In this document: piece after piece, positions 9,501-20,289 of the stretch
Layout of the letters: each line of letters opens with the position of its first letter
Position numbering within the stretch: position 1 is the stretch's first letter
Assembly (NCBI GenBank): GCA_963575745.1
Contig: CAUYUJ010020726.1
Span: 864,969 to 928,968, forward strand
DNA: 64,000 nucleotides
Source of the DNA: Prorocentrum cordatum
Lineage: Eukaryota > Sar > Dinophyceae > Prorocentrales > Prorocentraceae
Direction: 5' to 3'
Program-made: the position numbers and the translations under genes
Notes under the pieces: generated by a model
What the model saw: the letters and a program-made list of their open reading frames with translations, nothing else
Told to the model about the DNA's origin: nothing
The model's database searches: none

Positions 9501-11796
9501 GAGGAGGAGAGTGGCCGACGCCAGCTGCATCTCCCTGCCCGCCTCGTCGAGCAGGGCACGGTACAGCGCAGCCCTGAGCGCAGAGCACCCTCGCAGGGCG
9601 CCGTCCCAGAATGCCCCGAGCTGCTCTGTCCAGTTGTCCACGATACCGCCTCGAGCTTTGCTCCATATCTTGGGCATAAGGGCAATCATGCCCAGCACCC
9701 TGTCGCCCCCAGCAGGCTTCGGAACCGATGCCGCCACCACCGCCATGCACTGGCGAGGCCAGACGCCCTGGGCCTCGGCATCGTTCATCAGCTGCCTCAG
9801 CTCCTCGCGCGCTTCGTGCGGAAGCCTCTGCACCTCCGTCGAGCTCAGCACGTCCACGCCCATCGCCTTCCTGCCGTTTATGGAGTTCAGCGCCCTGTCG
9901 AACTCCTCCTGCTCCACTGGCGGGTAGTCCTCCTCCTTCGCTATTTCCAGGGTCCTTTGCAGCTGCCCCTGGATGTCCTCCAAGCTCACCTTCGGGTCTT
10001 GCCACAACCCTCGCCATTTGGACGCCCGGTCATTCATGATCGCCGTAGGGTCCGCCGTGGTGGAGGTGCCCGTGCAGATCTCGTTGACGATGGTCGGCTC
10101 GTCTTTCACGTGCTTGTGCAGCACCCCCATCTTGTCGCTCCACATCTCCTTCACCCACTTGATGTAGGCTCTTCGTGCTTCCCCCATCGCGCGCGCCTGC
10201 CCTGCCGCCGCCAGCGCGCCCGTCAGCTCGAGCAGCTTCTGTCGGTGCGCCGCCGAGAGGGTCTCGACCTTGACCATCATCTTCTGCCAGACCATGAAGC
10301 GCGCGCTGCCGAAAAAGTTTGCCATGCCCTGGTCCAGCGTCTCCTTGGCGATCCTCTTGAGCGTGCAGCTCACCCGGCCTCGCTGAGCCTCATCGCGCCT
10401 GCCACGCGCGAGCGTCTGGTACCTCTGCATCATCGTGAGCGCATAGCACATGGCGTCAGACTTGTGGCACTTCATGTGTGCCCTGCCTGGCGTGACCTTC
10501 GCTTTCACCCACTTCAGGTCGAAGCCCCTCCCGCGCCCCAGGTAGCGCGCCTTCTCCGACTCCTCCACCTCGTGGACGGCCAGCAGTGCGAGCTCCAGCT
10601 TGCTCACCCAGTTGCCGTGCCTATGCGAGAGGTCCTTCTCCTGCTCCTCGCGGCCCTGGTAGGCGACGTGGTCGTCCAGCTGCTGCGCCGGGCCCGTGTA
10701 CGTGCCCACAACGGGCCCTGGAAATCCTGTCTGCGCCAGCTGCTCTTCCGCCTGCCTCCAGCACTCCAGTGGCATCTGGAAAGGCGCCTTGGGCTCCTGG
10801 CAGACCTCATCCTCCTCGTACAGCTTCGCGAAGGCCTCCTGCTCCTCCGGGGGGAGTCTGGACTTCCTCTCCTGCAGCTTCTTATGCTTCATCTTGCTCG
10901 TCTCGCTGTTGAGGTCCGCGCTCTTCCTCGGCCTCTGCGTCCGCGGCAGCGCCCTGGGCACCACGAGCGCCCTCACCCACCATTCTTGGTAGGAGCCCTT
11001 GAGTGTGATGAGCAGCGCGCAGTGCACCTTCCAAGGCACCTCCAGCTCCGCCTCTACCATCACCTGGTCCGCAAAGTCCTTGCGCACCAAGCAGTAGTCC
11101 AGCAGAGACCCCTGCTCCCCTTTGGCGCACGTTACCTTCGTCCCCTGCGGCGTCTTCACCACCCCGCCGACCTTCTGCGGAGACTCGCTCTTCAGCAGCT
11201 GCTCTGGGTCCAGGTTCCAGTCCGCCGCCACGATCCACGGGTCGTCCACGGCCTTCAGGAAGGCAGCCAGGCTCGCCAACTTCTGGGGGTTCGGGGACCC
11301 CTTCCCCCACTGGAGCGCCATGTACGCCGTCACGTAGACCACATTGCCCGCCTTCGCGTGGATGGTGGTCGCCACGAACCCGCGGAAGGGATCGTCTCTG
11401 CCTCGCTGCTGTGTTGCCACTCGCACATGATCAAACGAGGTCGTCTCCAGATGCCGCCTCGCTATTATCATCTCTCCACCACAGCACCCCGTCTCATTCA
11501 GCCCAGACGGCCGCGCTGCCGTGGCCGTGGTCTTCCAGCCGTCCCGATCGAGGTCGACCGTGACCTTCTTCTGCTTGTCGGGCAAGAGGTGGGTCTCGCA
11601 GATGCCCATCACACTTACCCGTGGGTGTCGCTCCTGATACTCGTTCACGTACTTGTGGGCCTGTGGGCCCCACTTCTCCACATTCGCAAAGAAGAGCTGG
11701 CGATCGCCAGCCGTGCCTGACGCTGGCCTCGCGTCAGGACGTAGATCGTCAAAGGTGCGACGGTCTATCCTGGCTGGCAGCTGCTCCACTCTTGCC
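6597..11796 (-). CDS. LINE ORF2: APE endonuclease, reverse transcriptase, RNase H polyprotein
   Basis: Encodes the enzymes for target-primed reverse transcription. In order: APE-like endonuclease with GICETH (Glu near 11596), AADWNLDP (11214-11222), LLDYC (Asp near 11098) and a terminal KVHCALL histidine near 11023; reverse transcriptase with a KPAGGDR stretch, motif A DLQTFYD (Asp near 9499), a GSARGAS motif B-like loop and the catalytic FVDD box (9216-9227); a CX2CX8HX4C knuckle (first Cys near 8155); and RNase H with GDGSGG (Asp near 7876), SETLAL, VTDHLG, PSHAEEE and GNATADHGAG. The C-terminal tail adds two Cys/His-rich modules (CEVCNQRVH and CHECGRY). The stop TGA is at 6597-6599. The frame is open back to 12926, but upstream of about 11.8 kb it is only a shadow of ORF1. 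No convincing start codon exists before the endonuclease, so translation by +1 frameshift or reinitiation in the overlap is inferred. Confidence 0.92.
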
Positions 11797-12957
11797 TGCG
11801 CCTGCGCTCGTCCCAGCAGCAGGAGCGCCAGCAGGAGCCGCAGCAGCCCCCGCAGTGCCTGGCTTGCCCTTGCCGCCCCCCTCGGCGACAGCGACGGCGC
11901 GCTCAGCCTTGACCTTCGCCTGGTAGTCCAGCAGCACCTGCTTCCTCCTCTGGGCTGCCTCGGCGTCTGGGGCAGCCGCTGGTTCCGCGGCCGTGGCTCC
12001 TGGCTCCGCCGCTGGCTGCTCACCGGGCTCCTTGGCGGCTTCGCCTGAGGCCGCCTGGCCGTCCTCCGTCCTGCGCTTCTTCCGGAGCTGCTTGCGCAGG
12101 CTGGGGAGCTGCTCGACTTGCTGCACCAGGAGCTGCTGGTGCTGCTCCGCCTGGTCGCGCAGCTGCTTCGCCTCCTCCGCGTGGTTCTGGCGAACCTCTG
12201 CCTGCTGCCGAGCGAGCGCCGCCTCTGCCTCCTCGATCTTCTGCAAAGATGTTTTCCCCGCCTGCTGGATGTCCGCCAACTTGGTGCGGAAGGCCAACAC
12301 CGCCTCCTTCTCTGGGCCGTCCTCGTAGTCGTCCAGGCTGGCGTCCAGGAACCGGTCATCCACTGAAAAGTCCAGGATCGTCTGCACTTCAGCCTGCGCA
12401 GGCTCCTCCCCCTCAGCCTTGACGAGCTCTCCCTTGCCCACCTGCTTGTAGTAGGCCACCGAGGCCTTCGCGCGGGCCTGATCCGCATCGAAGGCGTCCT
12501 CCAAGGCCTGGTCGCGGCGGAGGAGCGCCTCATCGTGGAGGATGGACAAGCGCTCGAGCTCGTCCTCGCACTCCAGGAGCCACTTCTGCGCCTTCTGATG
12601 CTGTCCCTTGGCCTTCGTGAGCGCCTGCCATGCATCAGGTGGCCTCGGCTGGGGCGGCGGCGGCGCATGCTTGCGCTGGAGCTCCTCGATCTCCTTGGCC
12701 AGCTGCTTGTTCCCCCCTGCGAGGAAATCCAGCGCCGCCGCCTTGCCATCGCTTTCTTCTGGCTTTGGCCCCCACCACGCCGCCGCTGAGCTTCCAGCGT
12801 GCTGCTGCCCGTAGTGGTTGCTGCGCCAGGGCGGCTTGCCCTGGAACCGTTCCAGCCACGCGCCGCACTTGCACTGCCCTCCTTGCTTGTCCAGCCGCCA
12901 GTTGTACACCCATTGGCCACACTCATTGCAGACTGTGAAGGGTTTACTCTTGGGCAT
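11749..12957 (-). CDS. LINE ORF1: zinc-ribbon and coiled-coil protein
   Basis: A 402-codon frame starting at the ATG 12955-12957, chosen because it directly precedes the Cys-rich domain. Its N-terminus reads MPKSKPFTVCNECGQWVYNW, and the CX2C pair is followed by CKCGAW, giving a likely zinc ribbon at residues 10-40. The middle is rich in Lys, Glu, Gln and Ala with heptad-like spacing (roughly residues 100-320), suggesting a coiled coil, and it ends in an Ala/Pro/Gly-rich tail. By analogy with other LINEs it would bind element RNA and multimerise; the zinc domain is visible, the role is inference. The frame is open further upstream (to 13227), but there it would read the GGA array as poly-leucine, so that part is probably 5' UTR. 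ORF2 lies in the +1 frame relative to this one. Confidence 0.8.
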   Translation of the reverse strand: MPKSKPFTVCNECGQWVYNWRLDKQGGQCKCGAWLERFQGKPPWRSNHYGQQHAGSSAAAWWGPKPEESDGKAAALDFLAGGNKQLAKEIEELQRKHAPPPPQPRPPDAWQALTKAKGQHQKAQKWLLECEDELERLSILHDEALLRRDQALEDAFDADQARAKASVAYYKQVGKGELVKAEGEEPAQAEVQTILDFSVDDRFLDASLDDYEDGPEKEAVLAFRTKLADIQQAGKTSLQKIEEAEAALARQQAEVRQNHAEEAKQLRDQAEQHQQLLVQQVEQLPSLRKQLRKKRRTEDGQAASGEAAKEPGEQPAAEPGATAAEPAAAPDAEAAQRRKQVLLDYQAKVKAERAVAVAEGGGKGKPGTAGAAAAPAGAPAAGTSAGAGKSGAAASQDRPSHL

Positions 12958-13047
12958 TCTCAAGCTGAGCCCCAACGCTGTGTCACTGGCCTGTCCAGTC
13001 GCGTCGCGTCTCTCAGCACGCTCAAGATCCCAAACGGCTTGAGCCGG

Positions 13048-13130
13048 GGGGGGGAGGAGGAGGAGGAGGAGGGCCAGGAGGAGGAGGAGGGCCAGGAGGA
13101 GGAGGAGGAGGAGGAGGGGGAGGAGGAGGA
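13048..13130. repeat. GGA array at LINE 5' side
   Basis: Plus-strand GGAGGA triplets with GGCCA interruptions. On the LINE sense strand this is CCT-rich, giving the spurious poly-Leu frame upstream of ORF1. Confidence 0.85.
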
Positions 13131-13248
13131 CGGGCTCCACTCTGCGACACTTCCCGCCACCCACCCAAGGAAGGTTCATAGTACATCGTGCTACTAGGAA
13201 GGCGTCGGGGGAGCCAAAGGGCGGCACAGAGAGTGAAAGAGGATTTTC

Positions 13249-13510
13249 ATGTGGCCCAGGTTTGTCTCAAACGAGTCGCAAGGGTGCCGAAGGTGGCCTC
13301 CCGAGAAGCCCGAGGCTGCCCACGAGGGCTCTCAAACTTCGCAAGATAGCCCGACAATTGGCCACACACGCCCCGATATATCCCGAGAAGGCTCCACGGT
13401 AGCCCCAAAAAGGATGGTTCCAAGTTGGCCCGAATAGGCCACAAGATGGCCCCAGAGGGCCCCAACAAGGGCTCGCGTGTCCCCAAGGCAGCCTAGAGAT
13501 GGCCGCGAAA
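13249..13510. repeat. Dispersed degenerate GGCCCCAAGAGGGCC-type repeat
   Basis: A loose repetition of phrases such as GCCCCAAAAAGG, AAGATGGCCCCAGAGG and GGCCTCCCGAGAAGCC with a period of about 30 bp. The same vocabulary recurs at 38560-39060 and 57340-57960, and at the window's right end (63710-63830). Confidence 0.5.
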
Positions 13511-14088
13511 TAGCCCCACCATGGATGATGGTGATGATGAAGAGGTGATACAGAAGTTGGAAGGGGAAGAGGAAGAGAAAGAGTGGAATCGCACCTGCCC
13601 AGCCCCAGCATTCCGTCCCCGTCCGCCGTCCTCATGTTGTTCATCGTGATCCTCATCCTTCTCCTCGTCCATCTCCCTCATCATTCCCGTCTCTTCCCTG
13701 TCATCCTCCCCATCGTCCTGATCTTCGTCATCCTCCTCCTCTCTCCTTTTTCCTTCCTCGTCACCCCCTCTCCGTGATCCTCCTCCCGCACGCCTCTCTG
13801 TCATCCATCCACCTCTCCACCCGCTCCCGCTTCCGCAACCCCCGTCTCCCCTTGCATCTCCCCTCCGCTTGGCTTGTGGACGGCGCGCGGGCGGCGTGGG
13901 GCTGCAGCGGGGGCAATGCATGCTGAGAGCTTCTGCGCATGCATACTTGCATCTTGCTGTCCATGCCCCTTGCCCTGTCCCGGGCGCTCACCCGAGTAGC
14001 GCGCTCAGCATTGAGAGCGCTGGCTTGCGTTGCAATCAACGGGCAAGGGCCTCCGGCCACGCTGTGCGCTGGTACGCTAGAACTTGAG
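13511..14088. other. CTC/ATC-rich low-complexity DNA then unassigned sequence
   Basis: 13620-13860 is CTCATC/CTCC-rich. 13940-14050 has a weakly coding-like plus frame (…ALSRALTRVARSALRALACVAING) that could be a further upstream exon of the 14-18 kb gene, but no clear splice acceptor supports it. Confidence 0.3.
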
Positions 14089-15391
14089 CGCGGGCGAGGT
14101 GCACTCGGCAATCTTGAGCAAGTGCCGGTTGGATGCACACATGGGGGAGCAGGTTTTGACGTTCGAGCGCCAAAGATGCCCAAGCGGCGTAGGCAGTGCT
14201 GAAGGTGGCCCGGGCTGCCACCGGGCGGCAGTCGCAGCTGGTGGCTCCTGGAGGCAAGTCGTGGGGCAGCCGTTGCCGCAGGAACGGTGGTAGAGAGACC
14301 ACAGGAGCGAGGGTCCTGGCTGCGAGGGGGCCCGGGACGGGGGACGCTGCGGAGGCTGCGCAGAGCGGGATGACGAGCAAGGGGCGCACGCTTCGCTGCG
14401 GCAGGGGACGGCCGCTGCCAGTGGAGAGTGTGCGGCGAGGGCCTTTCCCGCTGCTGGCGGCGCACATGGATCCCCCCGTCGCCTTGGACGACCTCAACTC
14501 CATCATTGCCAAGTACCCCAAGGGCGCGGACCTGAAGGCGCGCATCTGACTGCGCGCCTCTGTGTGTGAATGCCATCCCGCTCTCTTTGCCTTCCTGGGC
14601 ACGTCACGGGACCATGTGCAGGGTAGTTGTGCAGGGCTTCTCTGGGTCCGCGTCTGCGGGGAGCCTGTTATGACCCTGGGTGGGCCACGTTTCGGGAGGG
14701 CGACGTTGCGGGAGACAGCACTGTTGCTGGAAGCGGCAACGCGGAGGATGAAGGGGAGACCAGCGCAACGACATTGATCTCAAGTCTGAGCATCACGCGA
14801 TGCCTTTCTCTCTACACGCCTTCCTGCCATTCGACACGTGTCCTTCCTCCGCAGTGTTGGAACAACAGTCGGTTAAGCACAGGACGGGGCGCGGTCACAT
14901 AAGTTGCAGACGTGTTGCTGATGTACGCGCTCAAGAACAAGCCGTGTTCTCGGGGGGGGTGGAGGGCAGGTGAATCCAAGCAGGTGGGACAATACACACG
15001 AGCAAACATACATTACAGTTGGCAGGGTGCCTGGTGCGAAACACACGAACACATACACACACACACACACTTTGCGGTCGCGGCCTCGCGCGCGGCGACG
15101 CGGTCAAGCAAGTCAAGCACGGCGGCCGACACAACACACCCACACACACATAACCGCATCACATCAAATTCAATATGATGCTTTGGCAATGGGGGCGCTC
15201 TCACATGAACGCCTCAGCTGCCAGTCACCCTAGTGAGCGTGCACTGCCTTAGCTCGCATCATCCAACCAGTCTTCCGTTGCTGGTAAAACTTCTACGGAG
15301 GTGCGTGTGCTGCGAAATGGTGAGAACGTCACCGTCATGTCAGTGGAGAAGGAGGAGAAGCGTTGGAAGGCGCGGCGCATGACGAATTGCA
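14089..15391 (+). CDS. Exon islands, 5' part of an unidentified spliced gene
   Basis: Coding-like blocks bounded by splice-like sites: 14089-14152 (AGEVHSAILSKCRLDAHMGE, ends CAG before GTTTTG); about 14427-14541 (HMDPPVALDDLNSIIAKYPK), followed by either a GC donor or the stop TGA at 14547; 14664-14783 (GWATFREGDVAGDSTVAGSG, donor GTCTGA); 14910-14969 (VLLMYALKNKPCSRGGWRA, donor GTGAAT); and 15271-15391 (TEVRVLRNGENVTVMSVEKE, donor GTTTCA). The third and fourth blocks join in phase (1 base plus 2 bases). The join to the last block does not, so an exon is missing or misplaced. No family was recognised. The blocks stand out from the surrounding simple-sequence DNA by balanced composition and acidic/basic patterning. 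The alternative is chance open frames in GC-rich DNA. Confidence 0.35.
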
Positions 15392-16371
15392 GGTTTCATA
15401 CTTGTTGGTGCACTGTGATCCGTAATTCTGACACGCTTGATTCATGGACCGATTCTTTTTTATGGGCATGTGGTGTATGCTGTTCTTTTCGGAAGGAGAG
15501 TCGCATTGCGCATCTGCAAACGTACGTTTCCAATGTTCCGTTCAGTTCAAGCGCCCTTGCCTGTGCGAGTGCAATCGGCTCATGCGATCGCTCGGCTCGT
15601 GCCTGTCGCCGCACCACATGCACGTCGCGCGATCGCGGGCAAGTGTGTGGGCGGCCATCAGCAGTGTGCGTTCCAGCCCGCGACTCTTGGGGAGCGAATG
15701 GGGACTCTTGGGTGATAGAGCTGGTAGCAGAGAGGCGTGTTGCGAATCGCCTGCGTGGGCAACTCCCCGTGGCGAGCGGTGCCAATCTTCAAGCGGAGCA
15801 GGATTTGCGGATAGGTTCCGCCAGGCCTTCCCGATCTCACTGGCGTTGTGAAGGTCATTGGTTGCACATGGGGGGGGGCAGCAACAGAGGTACAGTCGGG
15901 CCGCTGAAGAAGGAACCCTTTTCGTTTGGGAGGGGCTCCGTGTTCCTTAGTTGTCTCGCAGTGCTCCTTGGGTTTTCCTGTGGTTTTCCATGGACAATCG
16001 GAGCTTAACTTGTGGGAAACAGGGACCTCGTGCCCTATTTCTCGTTCCTTAGGTCAACGCCCCGACTGTACTGCTCGCAAGGGGAGTGCCGACACGCCCG
16101 GGGTAGGCGACCGAGAGACGCAGCTCGGACACCAGCGTCGTGCGTTCGACGTCCCCTCCTCGGCTGGGGCGGCTGTGCGCTCTCCTGGAAATTGGATGCT
16201 TCGAGCCGGGCAGAGGCTCTGGATCGAACGTGCGCTGGCGGGGGCGCTTCGGGCGAGCGCCGCGCGGGGAAGCCAGGCGACGCCTCGGCGCTTCGCGACG
16301 GTGGCGGTGATGGCACTGGCAGCCCGTCTTTGAACTATTTGCCGGCCCCGGGCAATGTGGCCTCGCCACAG
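15392..16371. other. Probable intronic region, nothing certain
   Basis: Unique sequence without simple repeats. A short plus frame at 15800-15847 (FADRFRQAFPISLAL) ends at a possible GTGAAG donor and could be an exon of the surrounding gene, but its phase does not fit its neighbours. Confidence 0.3.
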
Positions 16372-18299
16372 ATATTGGGGGGGCTCGGAACAGCAGTAGT
16401 CCGACTGATGCCTCTCGCACAGGAGGCCGCCAGAGAGCGGCTGACGGTGAGGACACCGCACCAACGCGAAGGCACCAATGGACCAGGGAGAGATTTCCAG
16501 GTGAAGTTTTGCAACGCGGCGATTCTCAGCTGCGCTTGCAGGGAGCCCACGGGCCAATAGTGCTTCGAAAGAGGAGCACACATGCATCGCAATTTGAGCT
16601 AGTATATGTGTTTTACGTATTGAAACCGGGGCCAGAGCTCACGAGTATTGCATTGTCGTGGCGCCGTCTCTCTTGCTCAGAGCCCGCATTTGGGAATCAT
16701 GCCCGTAGGGTCGTAGGACCACGGTTCGACGCAACGGGGGGTTGTCAGCGCATAGTCTCTCAGTGGTCGCACCAAACCCGCCGCGGACAGGAACTTTGGC
16801 TTAGCGTGTCGCGCCGCCCGTTCTTGTCCCCCGCACCTCGGCGCGACACGCTGTCCTCGTCCCAGTCCCCGTCTGTCGACGCCCCGAGTGTTTCCAGCAC
16901 CCGCTCCGCGGAGCGGAGCTCAACGCCACCCGCTCGCATGGAGTAGCGTGTCGCCGTGGCCGCCGCGGCACGCCAAGCAGGAGTTCCTGGCCGCCGCGCG
17001 TGGTTCCCAGACCAGACAAGAGCACTCACAGCATACCGCTTCCAACTACGCCACGACAGGGTTGCTGTGACATGGCACTCTCGATGTGACCAGCACTGGG
17101 CGGCTGCACGACTGGAGGCTTCAGGTATTCTCCGCGCGCCAGGTGAGACAGCAACGCCCGATCACAAAATTGTAAAGCAGGTCCCTTACTGCTAAACACG
17201 CCATCGCCGATGCCACGTTCAATCGCACGCGCTTGACCAGGAAGCATGTGTTGCCTACCCGCGCCTGCTCATTTGTGAAGACAGTGCGTCGCAGTGGAAA
17301 GTCTGCAGTCCGGGATCGCACATCAACGTGTCTTGATATGTGATGACCAGGCGTTAGATGCGATGTTTGTGGGGCCAGGTTGTGAAGATGATCGCAGAGA
17401 GGCTCGAAGAGCTCAAGAAGGAGGATAAGCGAGTCACCGATCTGCTTTGGGAGAATTGCGGTGGGAGCGGTAGGGTGCCCCTTTTTGTTTGGACAAGGCC
17501 ACATGTACACATCTGTGATCCACTGGCGTGCGCTTACTTTACTCACGGGGGTGAATTCGTCGCCAAGGGCCGTGGTTTATTGTATGAATAGGCTGCTGAG
17601 GAAGCGCATGCATTGGCCGTGCACGTGACTTGGTTCCACGCGTACCAGGGGCAACGAGTCACCCGTGTGTTTCGATGTCATTTCGGTCAGCGCGAAGCTG
17701 GGCGTTCTCAGCGTCATGGGTCGTCGTCGCGCCGTGCGGTTACGAACCAAGAGAGGGAGGGAGAGAAGGAGAGAGGGAGAGAGAGAGAGAGAGATTTTCC
17801 ATGGCAACATGTCGATGGCCAGCTATACAGGGCGCATCTACACATCGAGCGTGATGGGCCGTGCAGGGGCAGTGCCTGCAATACGTAGACATCGCCACCA
17901 CTATGAAATGGGGTACGGTGAGTGTATGTCGTAGGGGATGGTACAATAGAGTGAAGCCACGCAGGAGGGATACTGCAAAGAGCTGATAGGCCATGGACCT
18001 TTCGCAGCGCCTCGTCCTTTCGCTCGGAAGCTTCATTGACGAGCGAAACACTAGATCGGAAAGCCGGTTGCGAGGGCGAATCTGCCGACCCACAGGTCAG
18101 GAGGAGAAGGAAGATAGGGGATGGGAAGTCACAGGGAGAGGATTGGTTTGGGGGAGGCACCTGGTCCGACGAGGAGTTCACGGGCACCACCACTTTGGTC
18201 AAGGACGGCTTGGATGTTCGGATGGGGACGTTGGAGCACCACTGGGCCAGCCTGACCGGCTTGGCGGTGACCGCTCTTGGTGCGGTGTTTACTTTTTAA
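16372..18299 (+). CDS. Exon islands, 3' part of an unidentified spliced gene
   Basis: Three blocks join in a single phase: 16372-16446 (GGLGTAVVRLMPLAQEAARE; acceptor CCACAG, donor GTGAGG), 17379-17469 (KMIAERLEELKKEDKRVTDL; acceptor GGCCAG, donor GTAGGG) and 18118-18299 (EDWFGGGTWSDEEFTGTTTL, ending …ALGAVFTF then TAA). The middle exon is a charged amphipathic helix, and the last ends in a short hydrophobic tail. The introns are about 932 and 648 bp with GT-AG ends. It is probably the same gene as the 14.1-15.4 kb blocks, but the connection through 15.4-16.37 kb could not be worked out. No known family was recognised. Confidence 0.4.
17759..17795. repeat. GA microsatellite
   Basis: A GAGAGGGAGA tract running into a pure GA repeat, inside the long last intron of the gene model above. 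Confidence 0.85.
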
Positions 18300-18352
18300 A
18301 AGTATTATGTGCATACATGTTGATGCGTGGTAATATACATATGTATGTGTAT

Positions 18353-18376
18353 GTATATATATATATATATATGTAT
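18353..18376. repeat. TA microsatellite
   Basis: A short TATATA run just downstream of the stop of the 16.4-18.3 kb gene model. Confidence 0.85.
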
Positions 18377-18809
18377 ACTTCGGTTTCCTAGAGTTCCGTG
18401 GTAACCTGGATTTCGATCGTGTTGCCTTGGCAAGGGCCAGATCCCGTCCCCAGGGGGTCCTAAAACATCGTGTTCCATTCCAGGATTTCAAAACACCCCG
18501 CTGCATACACTAAACAATATCTATCAGGACGACATCCCAGAGCCTGAGACCCCAGATCTTTGTTGTCCGTGTGTTCTTGACGAGCCCCCTGCGGGTTCTG
18601 AGGAAGAAAGGGGAGGAGGGCCAGCGCAGGCGGGGCTGGGACAGGGGACCCCCCCCGCCCGCCCGCTCGCGCGGCAGTCGCGGACGCGGCTCATATCACA
18701 TTGACGCTCTCAGAGAGCCTCCGTCGCGAACGAAGAGAAGCGAGCGGGGTCCGAGCGGATGGGGTCCGAGCGGACGGGGTCCGAGTGGACGGGGTCCGAG
18801 GGCCTCCTG

Positions 18810-18915
18810 CCCCTCCTCCGCCTCTTCCTCCCTCCTCCTCCTCCTCCCCCTCCTCCTCCTCCTCCTCCTCCTCCTCCTCCTCCCCCTCCTCCCCCTCCTC
18901 CTCCCCCTCCTCAAA
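18810..18915. repeat. CTC triplet array
   Basis: Pyrimidine-strand CTC repeat with CCC interruptions. It yields spurious poly-Leu, poly-Ser and poly-Pro frames. Confidence 0.9.
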
Positions 18916-19092
18916 TCCAATCCACTCGAACCCTCCCCTTCTTCTCTTCCCTGTAGCGGCATCGCGGCATTTCAGGCATCGCGCGGCGAGCACCGGGGCC
19001 TTGTTCATATTTGGCGCGGCCGGCGACGCCTGATGTATGAAGCGGAGTGGCCGACAGTTGAGTTGGTGAGATGAGGCCGTCGCAGCGCAACC

Positions 19093-19252
19093 AAAACATG
19101 TTCTTAGAACCTTTCACGCGGAGTCTGTTTTGTTTTGCCACATCGGGCTTATGTTCTAAGTACATTCTTTTTGTTCTTAGAATGAATTTGGGTTCTAAGA
19201 ACATTTCGTGGTAGGACTATAGAAATGCCGGGACGGTCGGTCCCTACTCAAA
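19093..19252. mobile_element. 160-bp insertion flanked by an 18-bp direct repeat
   Basis: GGCCGTCGCAGCGCAACC is found exactly at 19075-19092 and 19253-19270. The paralogous block at 19580 has this phrase once with nothing inserted. The insert contains several ATGTTCTTAGAACC-type palindromes and a GGGACGGTCGGTCCC hairpin, with an A-rich end on each side. An 18-bp duplication fits target-primed retroposition better than a DNA transposon; recombination between repeats is an alternative. Confidence 0.55.
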
Positions 19253-19632
19253 GGCCGTCGCAGCGCAACCCTTGCTGCCATTGCCTGGACTGGTATTGCC
19301 TGAACTGCCTGGACTCACCTGCTAGTCGCATGAATAGACGATCGGAAGGGGACGCCGTGAGCACTACAATCATTTTCCTCACATGTCCATCCAGCCAAAG
19401 GCTCATGGAGACGCGCGCAATGGTATGACAGCAAACGTTGGTGATGATGCGTCGCCATCGTGGGTGGATCCCTCAGCGGTAGTTCAGGTTTCGCGCGGCG
19501 AGCACCGAGGCCTTTTGAATACGGGGTGGCAGGCGGCGCCGTACGTATCCAGCGCGGCGGCCGACAATTAAATTCGCGAGACGAGGCCGTCGCAGCGCAA
19601 TGCTGCCATCGCCTGGGCCGCAATGGCTCAGG

Positions 19633-19710
19633 ACTGGAGGAGGAGGAGGAGGAGGAGGAGGAGGAGGAGGAGGAGGAGGAGGAGGAGGAGGAGGAGGAGG
19701 AGGAGGAGGA
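19633..19710. repeat. GGA array
   Basis: An uninterrupted run of GGA triplets (26 units). Confidence 0.95.
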
Positions 19711-19860
19711 CTGGACTCGCCTGAGAGTCGCATGGATAAGGTTCGGAGGCGGACGCCGTGAGCACTCACGGGGAAATGTGCGCCCCTGCTCGCTTCTCAC
19801 GGGCCCATGCAGCCCAGGGCTCTGGGCCGACGCGCGCCAACGATGGCAGGAAACGTTGGC

Positions 19861-19995
19861 AGGAGGAGGAGGAGGAGGAGGAGGAGGAGGAGGAGGAGGA
19901 GGAGGAGGAGGAGCTCGAGGAGGAGGAGGAGGAGGAGGAGGAGGAGAGAGGAGGAGGAGGAGGAGGAGGAGGAGGAGGAGGAGGAGGAGGAGGAG
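19861..19995. repeat. GGA array
   Basis: About 45 GGA/GAG triplets with two small interruptions (GCTC near 19912 and GAGA near 19946). Confidence 0.95.
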
Positions 19996-20127
19996 AGGAT
20001 GCGTCGCCATCGTGGGCGGATGCCCGAGCGGCACGTCAGGCACCGCGCGGCGAGCACCGGGGCCTCGTAGAGCGGGCGTGGCCGGCGACGCCTTGAGATG
20101 GCGAGCGCGGCGCCCGACAATTGAGTT

Positions 20128-20289
20128 TGAAGGGGCCCAGGGACACACAAACAAAAACACACAAATAAAAAGATGCCCCATCTTTCCCTACATTTTTGGG
20201 GTTTTCGTCTTCCCCACCACTTCCCATATTTTCCCATATCTTCTGGGGAGTCGACGATTAATTGTGTCTGTGTGTTTTTTCCCTCCTGG
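20128..20289 (-). mobile_element. Family B element, copy 1, with an empty-site paralogue
   Basis: A 162-bp element reading on the minus strand from CCAGGAGGG to GGGCCCCTTCA. The exact 5-bp duplication GAGTT flanks it (20123-20127 and 20290-20294). The duplicated block at 19045-19070 has the same flanks joined through a single GAGTT (19060-19064), so the boundaries are directly demonstrated. It has no coding capacity for a transposase. Confidence 0.88.

Larger units (their letters stand above)
6190..13240 (-). mobile_element. APE-type LINE retrotransposon, apparently full-length
   Basis: A non-LTR retrotransposon on the minus strand with ORF1 (11749-12957), ORF2 (6597 to about 11.8 kb) and a 3' UTR containing a strong hairpin (6455-6492). 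Both outer ends are approximate: no target-site duplication or poly(A) was identified, and the 5' end is only bracketed by GGA-rich sequence at 13048-13130. Neither ORF shows an internal stop or a broken catalytic motif, so the copy is either young or recently active. No LTRs were seen. The organism-level inference (dinoflagellate) rests partly on this element. Confidence 0.85.

Noticed and set aside
9075-11720. An 881-codon open frame on the plus strand
   Set aside because: It lies wholly antisense to LINE ORF2, is His/Arg/Leu-rich and has no motif. It is a GC-driven shadow of the real minus-strand gene.
11800-12926. N-terminal 375 codons of the long ORF2 frame
   Set aside because: Arg/Ser-rich shadow of ORF1 in another frame. 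ORF1 carries the zinc ribbon and coiled coil over the same DNA.
12958-13227. Upstream extension of ORF1 with a poly-leucine signal-peptide-like stretch
   Set aside because: The leucines come from a GGA array, and the ATG at 12957 sits right before the conserved Cys-rich domain.
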